DNA of 64,000 bases from Streptomyces sp. Ag109_O5-1 (GCF_003814875.1 NZ_RKQF01000001.1:5580001-5644000), one strand, 5' to 3'. Shown: positions 8,336-17,655, counted from the stretch's first letter. The notes: generated by a model not told the origin, from the sequence alone. A program made the numbers and translations.

Positions 8336-9148
8336 GTGGAAAACCACTCCTTGCCCCGCACAGCGGCCTTCTTTGACCTGGACAAGACGGTCATTGCGAA
8401 GTCGAGCACGCTCACGTTCAGCAAGTCGTTCTACCAAGGCGGTCTGATCAACCGCAGGGCGGCGCTGCGCTCCGCGTACTCCCAGTTCGTCTTCATGGTC
8501 GGCGGTATGGACCATGACCAGATGGAGCGCACCCGCGCATACCTGTCCGGTCTCGTCCGTGGCTGGAATGTCCAGCAGGTCAAGGAGATCGTCGCCGAGA
8601 CCCTGCACGACCTGATCGACCCGATCATCTACGACGAGGCCGCCTCCCTCATCGAGGAGCACCACCGGGCCGGCCGGGACGTCGTCATCGTGTCCACCTC
8701 GGGCGCCGAGGTGGTCGAGCCGATCGGCGAACTCCTGGGCGCCGACCGGGTGGTGGCCACCCGCATGGTCGTCGGCGACGACGGCTGCTACACCGGCGAG
8801 GTCGAGTACTACGCGTACGGCCCGACGAAGGCGGAGGCCATCCGTGAACTGGCCGCGTCCGAGGGGTACGACCTCGACCGCTGCTTCGCCTACAGCGACT
8901 CGGCGACCGACGTGCCGATGCTTCAGGCAGTCGGGCATCCGCACGCCGTGAACCCGGACCGCGCGCTGCGCCGCGAGGCACTCGCGCGCGGCTGGCCGAT
9001 TCTGGACTTCCACCGTCCGGTACGGCTCAAGCAGCGGATCTCCGCACCGCCGCGCCCCGCCCTGGTCGCCGCTGCCGCCATAGGGGCGGCGGCCGCCACC
9101 GCGGGCCTGGTCTGGTACGCGAGCCGGCGCCGAAGCACGGTCGCCTGA
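8336..9148 (+). CDS. HAD-IB family phosphatase (SerB-like) with C-terminal membrane tail
   Basis: A 270-residue HAD hydrolase if it starts at the GTG at 8336 (VENHSLPRTAAFFDLDKT). That start sits 6 bases after a TATGCT -10-like box, so the message would be leaderless. Longer frames begin at 8249 or 8312. Motif I is FDLDKT, motif II VIVSTSGAE, motif III the PTKAEAI lysine, and motif IV YSDSATDVPML. These are typical of phosphoserine phosphatase-like HAD-IB enzymes. The C-terminus has an Ala-rich hydrophobic helix (LVAAAAIGAAAATAGLVWYAS) and a basic end, so the enzyme may be membrane-attached. The substrate is unknown. Confidence 0.87.
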   Translation: MENHSLPRTAAFFDLDKTVIAKSSTLTFSKSFYQGGLINRRAALRSAYSQFVFMVGGMDHDQMERTRAYLSGLVRGWNVQQVKEIVAETLHDLIDPIIYDEAASLIEEHHRAGRDVVIVSTSGAEVVEPIGELLGADRVVATRMVVGDDGCYTGEVEYYAYGPTKAEAIRELAASEGYDLDRCFAYSDSATDVPMLQAVGHPHAVNPDRALRREALARGWPILDFHRPVRLKQRISAPPRPALVAAAAIGAAAATAGLVWYASRRRSTVA

Positions 9149-9206
9149 CCCCGCACCCTCCCCCTCTTTCACCCGTTCGGCCTATCGACACCCCTTTAGT
9201 CCGTCT

Positions 9207-9508
9207 TTGAAGCTAAAAGTAAAGAACTGTAGGCAGGGCTTCCGCTTGCTCCAGGCTTGCAGTACAAAGGGGTTAGCGGCCCGCGAGACCAAAGGACATC
9301 CGAGAGGATCACCTTTAAAACGCATTTGGCCCCACGGACCCCGCATGAACACCGAGCACCCACGCGACGTCGACCCGTCGATTACGGGCCAGCCGCACCA
9401 GGTGACGGGCAAAGTACCCGACCTGATGGGCGACATATCGAGGACGCTTGGTAACCCGGTGAACATGCCAGCGGCGGTACGAGGACTCGTACCGCCGCAA
9501 CCCTTTTC
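9207..9508 (+). ncRNA. Probable small RNA (6S-like scr3559 position) with promoter and terminator
   Basis: About 380 bases between the HAD gene and the Fic-like gene hold no convincing reading frame but do hold transcription signals. TTGAAG (9207-9212) and TAGGCA (9230-9235) are 17 bases apart. At the other end is a perfect 13-bp hairpin, GCGGCGGTACGAG / CTCGTACCGCCGC (9471-9498, 2-base loop), followed by a T-rich run. From memory, S. coelicolor makes the abundant 6S-like RNA scr3559 at this locus. 6S RNA imitates an open promoter and binds RNA polymerase. The exact 5' end and the 6S fold were not confirmed. Confidence 0.5.
9471..9508 (+). terminator. Intrinsic terminator of the small RNA
   Basis: The 13-bp perfect stem GCGGCGGTACGAG with a GA loop is followed by AACCCTTTTC. 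The T-run on the plus side sets the direction. Confidence 0.65.
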
Positions 9509-9528
9509 GGCCGCCTACCGGGACACCT

Positions 9529-10353
9529 TCACGCCGCTCCGCGCTGCAGCGCCTCGCACACCGCCGTCGACTCGCGCACACCCAGCTCGACCGCGCGCCC
9601 GCAGTGCGCGATCCAGGCCGCCATGCCCTCCGGAGTGCCGGAGACATAGCCGTCCAGGGCCGCCAGATAGGAGGCGCGGCCCAGTTCGGCGTGGCCGACC
9701 TCGGCGGGGCAGATCGCCTTGGGGTCGAGACCGCTGCCGATCAGCACGATCCGCTCGGCCGTACGGGCGACCAGCCCGTTGTACGACGTGAAGGGCCGCA
9801 GCGCGAGCAGTTCGCCGTGCACCACGGCGGCCGTCACCAGCGCGGGCGCCTGTGTCCCCGCGATGATCATCTCGGAGAGCCCGTCCAGGCGCCCGGACAC
9901 CTCGTCGGCGTCCGGCAGCGGCAGCTCGACCAGCGGCTCGTCGGCGCCTTCCCCTGCCCGGCGCGGCCGGCCGACCTCGTCACCGCCCGTCGCGGCCGCC
10001 ACCAGATGCAGCCGGGCCAGCACCCGCAACGGCGACTGCCGCCAGATGGACAGCAGTTGGCCCGCCTCGGCGGTCAGCCGCAGGGCCGCGCCCACCACGC
10101 GCGCGTCGTCGTCGACACCGAAGTCGGAGCGCCGCCGCACCTCCTCCAGCGCCCAGTCGGCACCGGACAGTGCGGCACTGCCCCGGGCGCCGCGCAGCGC
10201 GGCCTCGGAGGTGACGGCGTTGCTGCGGCGCCGCATGACCCGGTGCCCGTAGACCCGGTCCACGGCCTTGCGCACGGACTCCACGGACTCGGCCACACCG
10301 GGCAGCGAGCCCAGCACCGCGAGCGGATCGGCGCTCGCACCTGTCGTACTCAT
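9529..10353 (-). CDS. Degenerate Fic/Fido-fold protein (often annotated 'oxidoreductase')
   Basis: A 274-residue protein starting MSTTGASADPLAVLGSL at the ATG at 10353. The C-terminal half has HGELLALRPFTSYNGLVARTAERIVLI, which aligns with the Fic core (HPFxxGNGRxxR). The catalytic His is replaced (LRPF), and the GNGR turn reads YNGLVAR. The fold is therefore recognisable but AMP transfer is doubtful. An RRSNAVTSEAALRGARGSAALSGADW segment upstream resembles the N-terminal helices of Fido proteins. The gene is divergent from a ParA-like ATPase gene, and its start codon lies inside a perfect 24-bp palindrome, suggesting an operator. Confidence 0.7.
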   Translation of the reverse strand: MSTTGASADPLAVLGSLPGVAESVESVRKAVDRVYGHRVMRRRSNAVTSEAALRGARGSAALSGADWALEEVRRRSDFGVDDDARVVGAALRLTAEAGQLLSIWRQSPLRVLARLHLVAAATGGDEVGRPRRAGEGADEPLVELPLPDADEVSGRLDGLSEMIIAGTQAPALVTAAVVHGELLALRPFTSYNGLVARTAERIVLIGSGLDPKAICPAEVGHAELGRASYLAALDGYVSGTPEGMAAWIAHCGRAVELGVRESTAVCEALQRGAA

Positions 10354-10364
10354 GAGTACGACAG
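10341..10364. promoter_or_regulatory. Perfect 24-bp palindrome over the Fic-like start codon
   Basis: CTGTCGTACTCA is followed directly by its reverse complement. The ATG of the Fic-like gene lies at the centre (10351-10353). A dimeric regulator bound here would block translation initiation or transcription of this gene and could act on the divergent ATPase gene 90 bases away. No known box was matched. Confidence 0.6.
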
Positions 10365-10453
10365 TACGCACCCCTCCCTTCCACTCCACGAAGGAGTGGT
10401 CTTCTTCACTCCACTCGACACATACAGCTATGTGCCGACTACCCTTCGTGAAC

Positions 10454-11434
10454 ATGAAAATTGCTTTCGTCGGGAAGGGCGGCAGCGGCAAGACCACGCT
10501 CTCCTCCCTGTTCATCCGCCACCTGGCGGCCGCCGGCGCGCCGGTCGTCGCCGTCGACGCCGACATCAACCAGCACCTGGGTCCCGCGCTCGGCCTCGAC
10601 GACGCGGAGTCGGCAGCACTGCCCGCGATGGGCGAGCGGCTCTCCCTGATCAAGGACTACCTGCGCGGCAACAACCCGCGCATCACCTCCGCCGCGACGA
10701 TGATCAAGACCACCCCGCCCGGCGAGGGGTCGCGGCTGGTCCGGGTGCGGGAGCCCAACCCGGTGTACGACGCCTGCGCGCGGCCGGTGGAACTCGACGG
10801 TGGCGCCGTCCGTTTGATGGTCACCGGGCCCTTCACGGACGCCGACCTGGGGGTCTCCTGCTACCACTCCAAGACGGGTGCGGTGGAGCTGTTCCTGAAC
10901 CACCTCGCCGACGGCCCCGACGAATACGTCGTGGTCGACATGACCGCGGGTTCGGACTCCTTCGCCTCCGGCATGTTCACCCGCTTCGACATCACGTTCC
11001 TCGTCGCCGAGCCGACCCGGAAGGGGGTCTCCGTCTATCGCCAGTACAAGGAGTACGCCCGGGACTTCGGCGTCGTGCTGAAGGTCGTCGGCAACAAGGT
11101 GCAGGGACAGGACGACATCGACTTCCTCCGCGCGGAGGTCGGGGGCGACCTGCTGGTCACGGTCGGGCACTCGGACTGGGTACGCGCCATGGAGAAGGGC
11201 CGTCCGCCCCGGTTCGAGCTCCTGGAGGACGCCAACTCCCGCGCCCTGCACACCCTCAAGGTGGCCGCCGACGCGACGTACGAGCTGCGGGACTGGGAGC
11301 GCTACACCCGGCAGATGGTCCACTTCCATCTCAAGAACGCCCTCTCCTGGGGCAATGAGCGCACCGGGACCGACCTGGCGGCACAGATCGACCCCGGCTT
11401 CATGCTCGGCGAGGGACTGGCGGCGCCCGCCTGA
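10454..11434 (+). CDS. MinD/ParA/CooC-like P-loop ATPase
   Basis: A 326-residue protein from the ATG at 10454 (MKIAFVGKGGSGKTTLSSLF), with the deviant Walker A KGGSGKTT of SIMIBI ATPases, switch I VDADINQHLGPALG, and Walker B VVVDMTAGSDSF. This organisation is closest to CooC/NifH-like maturation ATPases and to plasmid-type ParA. An extra middle segment with ATMIKTTPPGEGSRLVRVREPNPVYDACARPV contains a Cys that could bind metal in a dimer. The partner is unknown; the divergent Fic-like gene shares the control region. Confidence 0.78.
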   Translation: MKIAFVGKGGSGKTTLSSLFIRHLAAAGAPVVAVDADINQHLGPALGLDDAESAALPAMGERLSLIKDYLRGNNPRITSAATMIKTTPPGEGSRLVRVREPNPVYDACARPVELDGGAVRLMVTGPFTDADLGVSCYHSKTGAVELFLNHLADGPDEYVVVDMTAGSDSFASGMFTRFDITFLVAEPTRKGVSVYRQYKEYARDFGVVLKVVGNKVQGQDDIDFLRAEVGGDLLVTVGHSDWVRAMEKGRPPRFELLEDANSRALHTLKVAADATYELRDWERYTRQMVHFHLKNALSWGNERTGTDLAAQIDPGFMLGEGLAAPA

Positions 11435-11460
11435 CGGAGCCGCCGACCCCCGCCCGTCGC

Positions 11461-12723
11461 CTACTGCCTGACCGCCGGCGCCCCGGGCACCCCCTTCGGC
11501 GCCGGGGCGGGACGGCCGGACAGGAAGGACGCCCAGCCCTGCCGTGGGGCCTCGCCCACGTTCAGGGTGCGCAGCCTCGCCAGGACCTGCGGATCCTGGG
11601 CGTCCAGCCAGTCGGCGAGCTGGTGGAAGGAGACACAGCGCACCTCGGGCTTGTTGCACACGTTCTCGACGACCGAGTCGATGGCGCGCATATAGGTGCC
11701 GCCGTTCCAGGACTCGAAGTGGTTGCCGATGACGAGCGGCGCCCGGTTGCCGTTGTAGGCCCGGTTGAAGCCCTGGAGCAGCCCGTCACGCATCTGGTCG
11801 CCCCAGTAGTCGTACTTGTCGGGGTCACCCTGGGTCGAGGTGCCGGACTGGTTGACCATGAAGTTGTAGTCCATGGTCAACTGCTCGAAGGTGTGGCCGG
11901 GGAAGGGGACGAGCTGCATCGACAGATCCCACAGCCCCTCCTTCTTCTTGGGCCAGACCTGGTCGTTGACACCACTGGTGTCATAGCGGAAGCCCAACTC
12001 CCGGGCCGCCTGCGTGAAGTTCTTCTGCCCCTCCAGGCAGGGGGTGCGGGCGCCGATGAGCTCCTTGTCGTAGTCGAAGGGCAGCGGTGCGGCGTCCTTC
12101 ATGCCCGTGTTGGTCTTCCAGGTCTTCACGAACTGCTTGGCCTGGGCGATCTCGCTCTTCCACTCCGCCACCGACCACTCGCCGACCCCACCGTCGGGGC
12201 CGCAGAAGTGCCCGTTGAAGTGGGTGCCGATCTCGTTGCCCTCCAGCCAGGCCAGCCGGAGCTGCTTGACCGTGTCGGCGATGCCCTGTTCGTCGTTGAA
12301 GCCGATCTCGGAGCGGCCGGGTGAGTGCTGCGGAGGCCGGTAGAGGTCCCTCTTCTCCTCGGGCAGCATGTAGACGCCGCTGAGGAAGTACGTCATGGTC
12401 GCGTTGTTCTCCTTGGCGACCTTGCGGAAGTGCGAGAACAGCTTCTGGCTGTCCTCACCCGAGCCGTCCCACGAGAACACCACGAACTGCGGGGGCTTCT
12501 CACCGGGCTTGAGTCGCTCGGGCACGGGCAGATGCGGCTGGGCCCCGGTGTACGCGGTGGAGCCGTCGCCGATCAGACGGACCACGCTCTGGGGCGCCGG
12601 TGCTCCTTTCTGCGGCCCGGACGCCCCTTCCTTGGAGTTGGTGCCGGTCGCGCAGCTGGCGAGCGACGCGGCACAGGCCGCGGCGGCCACGGCGCCGACG
12701 GCGATCCTCTGGGTGGCGGCCAA
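11461..12723 (-). CDS. Secreted polysaccharide-deacetylase-like lipoprotein
   Basis: About 420 residues from a TTG at 12723, with AGAAGG roughly 12 bases upstream; the frame is open to 12810 as an alternative. The N-terminus AVGAVAAAACAASLASCATG is a lipoprotein signal with lipobox LASC. The body contains FSWDGSGEDSQKLFSHFRKVAKENNATMTYFLSGVYML, GNEIGTHFNGHFCG and LPFDYDKELIGARTPC, which follow the NodB-type order (Asp near the first strand, HFNGHF in place of HxxxH). It probably acts on a cell-surface glycan, but the metal-binding set is atypical, so catalysis is not assured. It is convergent with the ATPase gene. Confidence 0.78.
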   Translation of the reverse strand: MAATQRIAVGAVAAAACAASLASCATGTNSKEGASGPQKGAPAPQSVVRLIGDGSTAYTGAQPHLPVPERLKPGEKPPQFVVFSWDGSGEDSQKLFSHFRKVAKENNATMTYFLSGVYMLPEEKRDLYRPPQHSPGRSEIGFNDEQGIADTVKQLRLAWLEGNEIGTHFNGHFCGPDGGVGEWSVAEWKSEIAQAKQFVKTWKTNTGMKDAAPLPFDYDKELIGARTPCLEGQKNFTQAARELGFRYDTSGVNDQVWPKKKEGLWDLSMQLVPFPGHTFEQLTMDYNFMVNQSGTSTQGDPDKYDYWGDQMRDGLLQGFNRAYNGNRAPLVIGNHFESWNGGTYMRAIDSVVENVCNKPEVRCVSFHQLADWLDAQDPQVLARLRTLNVGEAPRQGWASFLSGRPAPAPKGVPGAPAVRQ

Positions 12724-13061
12724 TTCCGCCCACCTTCTTCCTTCTCTCGGCGAACGCCGGTGACGGCGTTTTATGGCGATGTGCCGGGTATGTGCCGACA
12801 GCGCCGCCAAGGTCGCATAGGACCGAGAGAGGGATTAATACGACAAGCCGATGAACTGCTCACTTCACCCAGCGAGGTGAACTGATGCCCCATTTGCGTA
12901 GAAAATTCATGCCCGACCTTTACTCTGCATTACGATTCATTTACTGAGTGTTGATTTATCCCGCCACTGCACGCCGTGACCCACGGCCGCGTCCGAGCCC
13001 CGCCCCCGGGCGAGGGGACCCCCAGATCCGCGACCGCGCCGCCCCGGAGGAGACGGGAAAC
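12724..13061. other. Divergent intergenic region upstream of the deacetylase-like and SulP genes
   Basis: About 340 bases, AT-richer than its surroundings near 12880-12960. It contains a short inverted repeat, TTCACC (12864-12869) and GGTGAA (12876-12881), that could be an operator. No gene is supported. The SulP ribosome site GGAGG lies at 13046-13050. Confidence 0.4.
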
Positions 13062-15473
13062 ATGTCGTCAGCCTGCGTACCCACCCACCCCGAGCCACTG
13101 AGCCCCGCCCGAACCGGGGCCCCGACTCCCCGCAGCACCAGCCGTGCCGACCGCCCGCTGCACCCGGCCACACCCCCGCGCCACGGCTTTCCCCCCGACG
13201 GCGCCGACCTCTCCGCGTCCGTCGCGGTGTTCCTGATCGCCCTGCCGCTGTCCCTCGGCATCGCCCTCGCCACCGGCGCCCCGCTCCAGGCCGGCCTCGT
13301 CGCAGCGGCCGTCGGCGGTCTGGTCGCCGGGCGGCTCGGCGGCTGCCCGCTCCAGGTCAGCGGCCCGGCCGCCGGGCTCACCGTGGTCACCGCCGACCTG
13401 ATCCACCGCTACGGCTGGCGGGCCACCTGCGGCATCACCGTCCTGGCCGGACTCGCCCAACTGGGCCTGGGCTGCCTGCGCGTGGCCCGCACCGCACTCG
13501 CCGTCAGCCCCGCCGTGGTGCACGGCATGCTCTCCGGTATCGGCATCACCATCGCCGTCGCCCAGCTGCACATCGTCCTCGGCGGCAGTCCACAGAGCTC
13601 GGTCCTCGCCAACGTCCGTGCGCTGCCCGCACAGTTGGCGCACCTGCACCCGGCCTCCGTGTCGATGAGCGCACTCGCCCTGGCCCTGCTCCTCGGCTGG
13701 CCCCGGATCCCCGGCAGACCGGGCGAGCTGCTGCGCAGGGTCCCGGCCGCCCTGGTCGCCGTCGCCGGTGCCACCGCGACCGCCTCGCTCACGGGGCTCA
13801 CCCTGCCCCGGGTCGACCTGCCGTCCTGGAGCAGCCATGCCCTGGCGGGACTGCCAAAGGGGCCGGTCCTCGGCATCGCCGCCGCCGTGCTCACCACCAC
13901 CCTGGTGTGCAGCGTGCAGTCGCTCCTCGGCGCGGTCGCCGTGGACAAGCTGGTGGCCGGCCGCTCCGGCCCCCAGTCCCGGATCTGCCGCTCCGATCTG
14001 GACCGGGAGCTGCTCGGTCAGGGCGCGGCCAACATCGTCTCCGGCGCGCTCGGCGGACTGCCGGTCGCGGGGGTGGCGGTGCGGAGTTCGGCGAATGTGC
14101 GATCCGGGGCCGTCAGCCGGAACTCCACGATGCTGCACGGCGTTCTCGTAGTAGTCGCCGCGCTGCTGATGGTCCCGGTCCTGGATCTCATTCCGCTCGC
14201 CTCGCTCGCCGCCCTGGTGATGGCCGTCGGCATCCAGATGGTGTCCCTGCACCACATCCGCACGGTGACCCGCCACCGTGAAGTGCTGGTGTATGCCGTC
14301 ACCACACTCGGGGTGGTTCTCCTCGGCGTCCTGGAGGGCGTGGTCCTCGGGGTCGCCGTGGCCGTCGGCCTCGCCCTGCACCGCCTCGCCCGCACCCGCA
14401 TCACCCACGAACAGAAGGGAGGAGTCCATCACGTACACGTGACAGGACAGCTGACGTTCCTCGCGGTGCCCCGGCTCAGCAGAGCCCTGCATCTCGTACC
14501 CCAAGGCGCCGACGCCGTGGTGGAGCTGGACGGTTCGTTCATGGACCACGCGGCGTACGAGTCACTGCAGGACTGGCGGAAGGCCCACACCGCGCAGGGC
14601 GGCTCCGCCGAACTGACCGGCTGCCGCACGGGCGTCCGCTCGGCGGAGTACGGCCACCGCCCGGAGCACGACCGCGGGCCCGCGTACGGCCACCGGTCCG
14701 AGCCCGGGAGCCGCGCCGTGCACCGCCATGGTCCGGAGCCCAGCGGGAGTCACGGTCCCGGACCCCGGCTCGGCGGATCGGCCGACGCCGGTCATGAACT
14801 CGCCCGTGGGATCAGCGCGTTCCAGCGCGACACCGCGCCCCTGGTGCGGGAGGAGCTGGCCCGGCTGGCGCGCGAGGGGCAGCGGCCGTCGCAGCTCTTC
14901 CTGACCTGCGCCGACTCCCGGCTCGTCACCTCGATGATCACCTCCAGTGGTCCGGGTGACCTGTTCGTGGTCCGCAACGTCGGCAACCTGGTCCCCCTTC
15001 CGGGTGAGGAGAGCGGCGACGACTCGGTGGCGGCCGCGATCGAGTACGCGGTGGACGTACTGAAGGTGCGGTCCATCACGGTCTGCGGGCACTCCGGGTG
15101 CGGGGCGATGCAGGCCCTGCTGACCGCCGGGTCCGGGGCCGGCACGACCCCGCTCGGACGGTGGCTGCGGCACGGGCAGCCGAGCCTGGCGCGGCTGGCC
15201 GACGACGGCCGTCCCTGGGTTCGGCTGGCCGGGCGGGCACCGGCGGACAAGGTGGAACAGCTCTGTCTGACCAATGTGGTCCAGCAGTTGGAGCACCTGC
15301 GGGCGCACGACTCGGTGGTTCGGGCGCTGGCGGCGGGCTCGCTGGAGCTGCACGGGATGTACTTCCATGTGGGCGAGGCGCAGGCGTATCTGCTGGGCCG
15401 GTCCGAAGGCGACGAAGAGGGGGAGGTGTTCGAGGGGGTGCCGGGCGCGGAGGAGCTGCACAGCCCGGCCTGA
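13062..15473 (+). CDS. SulP-family anion transporter fused to beta-carbonic anhydrase
   Basis: An 803-residue fusion from the ATG at 13062, preceded by GGAGGAG. The first ~430 residues are a SulP transporter with about ten hydrophobic segments and the LQVSGPAAGLTVV signature. A STAS domain follows (VHHVHVTGQLTFLAVPRLSRAL...VVELDGSFMDHAAYESL). A His/Gly/Pro-rich linker with repeated YGHRPE/YGHRSE leads to a beta-carbonic anhydrase with zinc ligands in LTCADSRLV and CGHSGCGAM. The likely role is bicarbonate transport coupled to CO2/bicarbonate interconversion at the membrane. Such fusions are known in actinobacteria. The gene stands alone upstream of acsA. Confidence 0.9.
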   Translation: MSSACVPTHPEPLSPARTGAPTPRSTSRADRPLHPATPPRHGFPPDGADLSASVAVFLIALPLSLGIALATGAPLQAGLVAAAVGGLVAGRLGGCPLQVSGPAAGLTVVTADLIHRYGWRATCGITVLAGLAQLGLGCLRVARTALAVSPAVVHGMLSGIGITIAVAQLHIVLGGSPQSSVLANVRALPAQLAHLHPASVSMSALALALLLGWPRIPGRPGELLRRVPAALVAVAGATATASLTGLTLPRVDLPSWSSHALAGLPKGPVLGIAAAVLTTTLVCSVQSLLGAVAVDKLVAGRSGPQSRICRSDLDRELLGQGAANIVSGALGGLPVAGVAVRSSANVRSGAVSRNSTMLHGVLVVVAALLMVPVLDLIPLASLAALVMAVGIQMVSLHHIRTVTRHREVLVYAVTTLGVVLLGVLEGVVLGVAVAVGLALHRLARTRITHEQKGGVHHVHVTGQLTFLAVPRLSRALHLVPQGADAVVELDGSFMDHAAYESLQDWRKAHTAQGGSAELTGCRTGVRSAEYGHRPEHDRGPAYGHRSEPGSRAVHRHGPEPSGSHGPGPRLGGSADAGHELARGISAFQRDTAPLVREELARLAREGQRPSQLFLTCADSRLVTSMITSSGPGDLFVVRNVGNLVPLPGEESGDDSVAAAIEYAVDVLKVRSITVCGHSGCGAMQALLTAGSGAGTTPLGRWLRHGQPSLARLADDGRPWVRLAGRAPADKVEQLCLTNVVQQLEHLRAHDSVVRALAAGSLELHGMYFHVGEAQAYLLGRSEGDEEGEVFEGVPGAEELHSPA

Positions 15474-15632
15474 GGAAGGGGCGGCGAGGCCCGTCGGCGC
15501 CGGGTCGGTGAGGGCTTGCCGGCGTGGTCCGGGCGCTCTCCGGCGAGGGCCCGCTGTGCCATGCCACACTCAACAGGTCTAAACCACTTTCGGACGGCCC
15601 TTGTCACCGGACCCCTGGGTCTGATGAGCTGT

Positions 15633-15646
15633 GTGGTCTGGGACAC
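15633..15646. promoter_or_regulatory. Candidate Crp-binding site upstream of acsA
   Basis: GTGGTCTGGGACAC fits the Streptomyces Crp consensus GTG-N6-GNCAC exactly. It lies 29 bases before the acsA start codon, so binding could influence or overlap its promoter. crp itself lies 8.7 kb downstream in this window. Control by Crp is inferred from the match. Confidence 0.45.
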
Positions 15647-15674
15647 AACGGACACCCTTCGAAAGGGAGATGTC

Positions 15675-17633
15675 GTGAGCAACGAAAGCCTGGCCAACCT
15701 CTTGAGGGAGGAGCGACGCTTCGCGCCGCCCGCTGACCTGGCCGAGAACGCCAATGTCACGGCCGAGGCGTACGAACAGGCCAAGGCTGACAGGCTCGGC
15801 TTCTGGGCCGCGCAGGCCCGTCGGCTGACCTGGGCCAAGGAGCCGACGGAGACGCTGGACTGGTCCAACCCGCCGTTCGCGAAGTGGTTCAAGGACGGCG
15901 AGCTCAACGTCGCGTACAACTGCGTGGACCGGCATGTGGAGGCCGGGAACGGCGACCGTGTCGCCATCCACTTCGAGGGCGAGCCCGGCGACAGCCGCGC
16001 GATCACCTACGCCGAGCTGAAGGACGAGGTCTCCAGGGCGGCGAACGCCCTGCTGGAGCTCGGAGTTCAGAAGGGCGACCGGGTCGCGGTCTACATGCCG
16101 ATGATCCCGGAGACGGCGATCGCGATGCTCGCCTGTGCCCGGATCGGCGCCGCGCACTCGGTGGTCTTCGGCGGCTTCTCGGCGGACGCGCTCGCCACCC
16201 GTATCGCCGACGCGGACGCCAAGGTCGTCATCACCTCCGACGGCGGCTACCGGCGCGGCAAGCCGTCCGCGCTCAAGCCGGCCGTGGACGAGGCGATCGG
16301 CAAGGTGGACAACGTCGAGCACGTGCTGGTCGTGCAGCGCACCGGTCAGGAGGTGGCCTGGGACGACACGAGGGACGTGTGGTGGCACGAGATCGTCGGG
16401 CGGCAGTCGGCCGAGCACACCCCGGAGGCCTTCGACGCCGAGCACCCGCTGTTCATCCTCTACACGTCCGGGACGACGGGTAAGCCGAAGGGCATCCTGC
16501 ACACCTCGGGCGGCTACCTGACGCAGGCGTCGTACACCCACTGGGCGGTGTTCGACCTCAAGCCGGAGACGGACGTGTACTGGTGCACGGCCGACGTCGG
16601 CTGGGTGACCGGCCACTCGTACATCGTGTACGGGCCGCTGGCCAACGGCGCGACGCAGGTCATGTACGAGGGCACCCCGGACACCCCGCACCAGGGCCGG
16701 TTCTGGGAGATCGTGCAGAAGTACGGGGTGACGATCCTGTACACGGCGCCCACCGCGATCCGCACGTTCATGAAGTGGGGCGACGACATCCCCGCGAAGT
16801 TCGACCTCAGCAGCCTGCGGGTGCTCGGTTCGGTGGGCGAGCCCATCAACCCCGAGGCCTGGATCTGGTACCGCAAGCACATCGGGGCCGACCGGACTCC
16901 GATCGTGGACACCTGGTGGCAGACCGAGACCGGCGCGATGATGATCTCGCCGCTGCCGGGCGTCACCGCGACCAAGCCCGGTTCCGCGCAGACCCCGCTG
17001 CCCGGCATCTCGGCCACGGTCGTCGACGACGAGGCGAACGAGGTGCCCAACGGCGGTGGCGGCTACCTGGTCCTGACCGAGCCGTGGCCGTCGATGCTGC
17101 GCACCATCTGGGGCGACGACCAGCGGTTCCTGGACACGTACTGGTCGCGGTTCGAGGGCAAGTACTTCGCCGGTGACGGTGCGAAGAAGGACGACGACGG
17201 CGACATCTGGCTGCTCGGCCGGGTCGACGACGTCATGCTCGTCTCCGGGCACAACATCTCGACGACCGAGGTGGAGTCGGCGCTGGTGTCCCACCCGTCG
17301 GTCGCCGAGGCGGCCGTGGTCGGAGCGGCGGACGAGACGACCGGGCAGGCGATCGTCGCCTTCGTGATCCTGCGCGGCACGGCCAACGCGGAGGACGAGG
17401 GGCTGGTCAACGACCTGCGCAACCATGTCGGCGCCACCCTCGGCCCGATCGCCAAGCCCAAGCGGGTCCTGCCGGTGGCGGAGTTGCCGAAGACCCGCTC
17501 CGGCAAGATCATGCGCCGGCTGCTCCGCGATGTCGCCGAGAACCGCCAGCTCGGTGACGTGACGACGCTGACGGACTCGACGGTCATGGACCTCATCCAG
17601 GCGAAGCTGCCGGCGGCGCCCAGCGAGGACTGA
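15675..17633 (+). CDS. acsA: Acetyl-CoA synthetase (AMP-forming)
   Basis: A 652-residue enzyme that activates acetate to acetyl-CoA through acetyl-AMP. The GTG at 15675 has AAAGGGAGA upstream and gives the usual family length. Motifs are FILYTSGTTGKPKGILH (phosphate-binding loop), VDTWWQTETGAMM, and the C-terminal PKTRSGKIMRRLLR, whose Lys is the site acetylated in the family. The order CoA-binding, adenylation, C-terminal lid is complete. It is monocistronic, with a strong terminator after it and a Crp-like site before it, which fits carbon-source control. Confidence 0.97.
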   Translation: MSNESLANLLREERRFAPPADLAENANVTAEAYEQAKADRLGFWAAQARRLTWAKEPTETLDWSNPPFAKWFKDGELNVAYNCVDRHVEAGNGDRVAIHFEGEPGDSRAITYAELKDEVSRAANALLELGVQKGDRVAVYMPMIPETAIAMLACARIGAAHSVVFGGFSADALATRIADADAKVVITSDGGYRRGKPSALKPAVDEAIGKVDNVEHVLVVQRTGQEVAWDDTRDVWWHEIVGRQSAEHTPEAFDAEHPLFILYTSGTTGKPKGILHTSGGYLTQASYTHWAVFDLKPETDVYWCTADVGWVTGHSYIVYGPLANGATQVMYEGTPDTPHQGRFWEIVQKYGVTILYTAPTAIRTFMKWGDDIPAKFDLSSLRVLGSVGEPINPEAWIWYRKHIGADRTPIVDTWWQTETGAMMISPLPGVTATKPGSAQTPLPGISATVVDDEANEVPNGGGGYLVLTEPWPSMLRTIWGDDQRFLDTYWSRFEGKYFAGDGAKKDDDGDIWLLGRVDDVMLVSGHNISTTEVESALVSHPSVAEAAVVGAADETTGQAIVAFVILRGTANAEDEGLVNDLRNHVGATLGPIAKPKRVLPVAELPKTRSGKIMRRLLRDVAENRQLGDVTTLTDSTVMDLIQAKLPAAPSED

Positions 17634-17655
17634 CCCAGGACGCGTAGTCCCGAGA

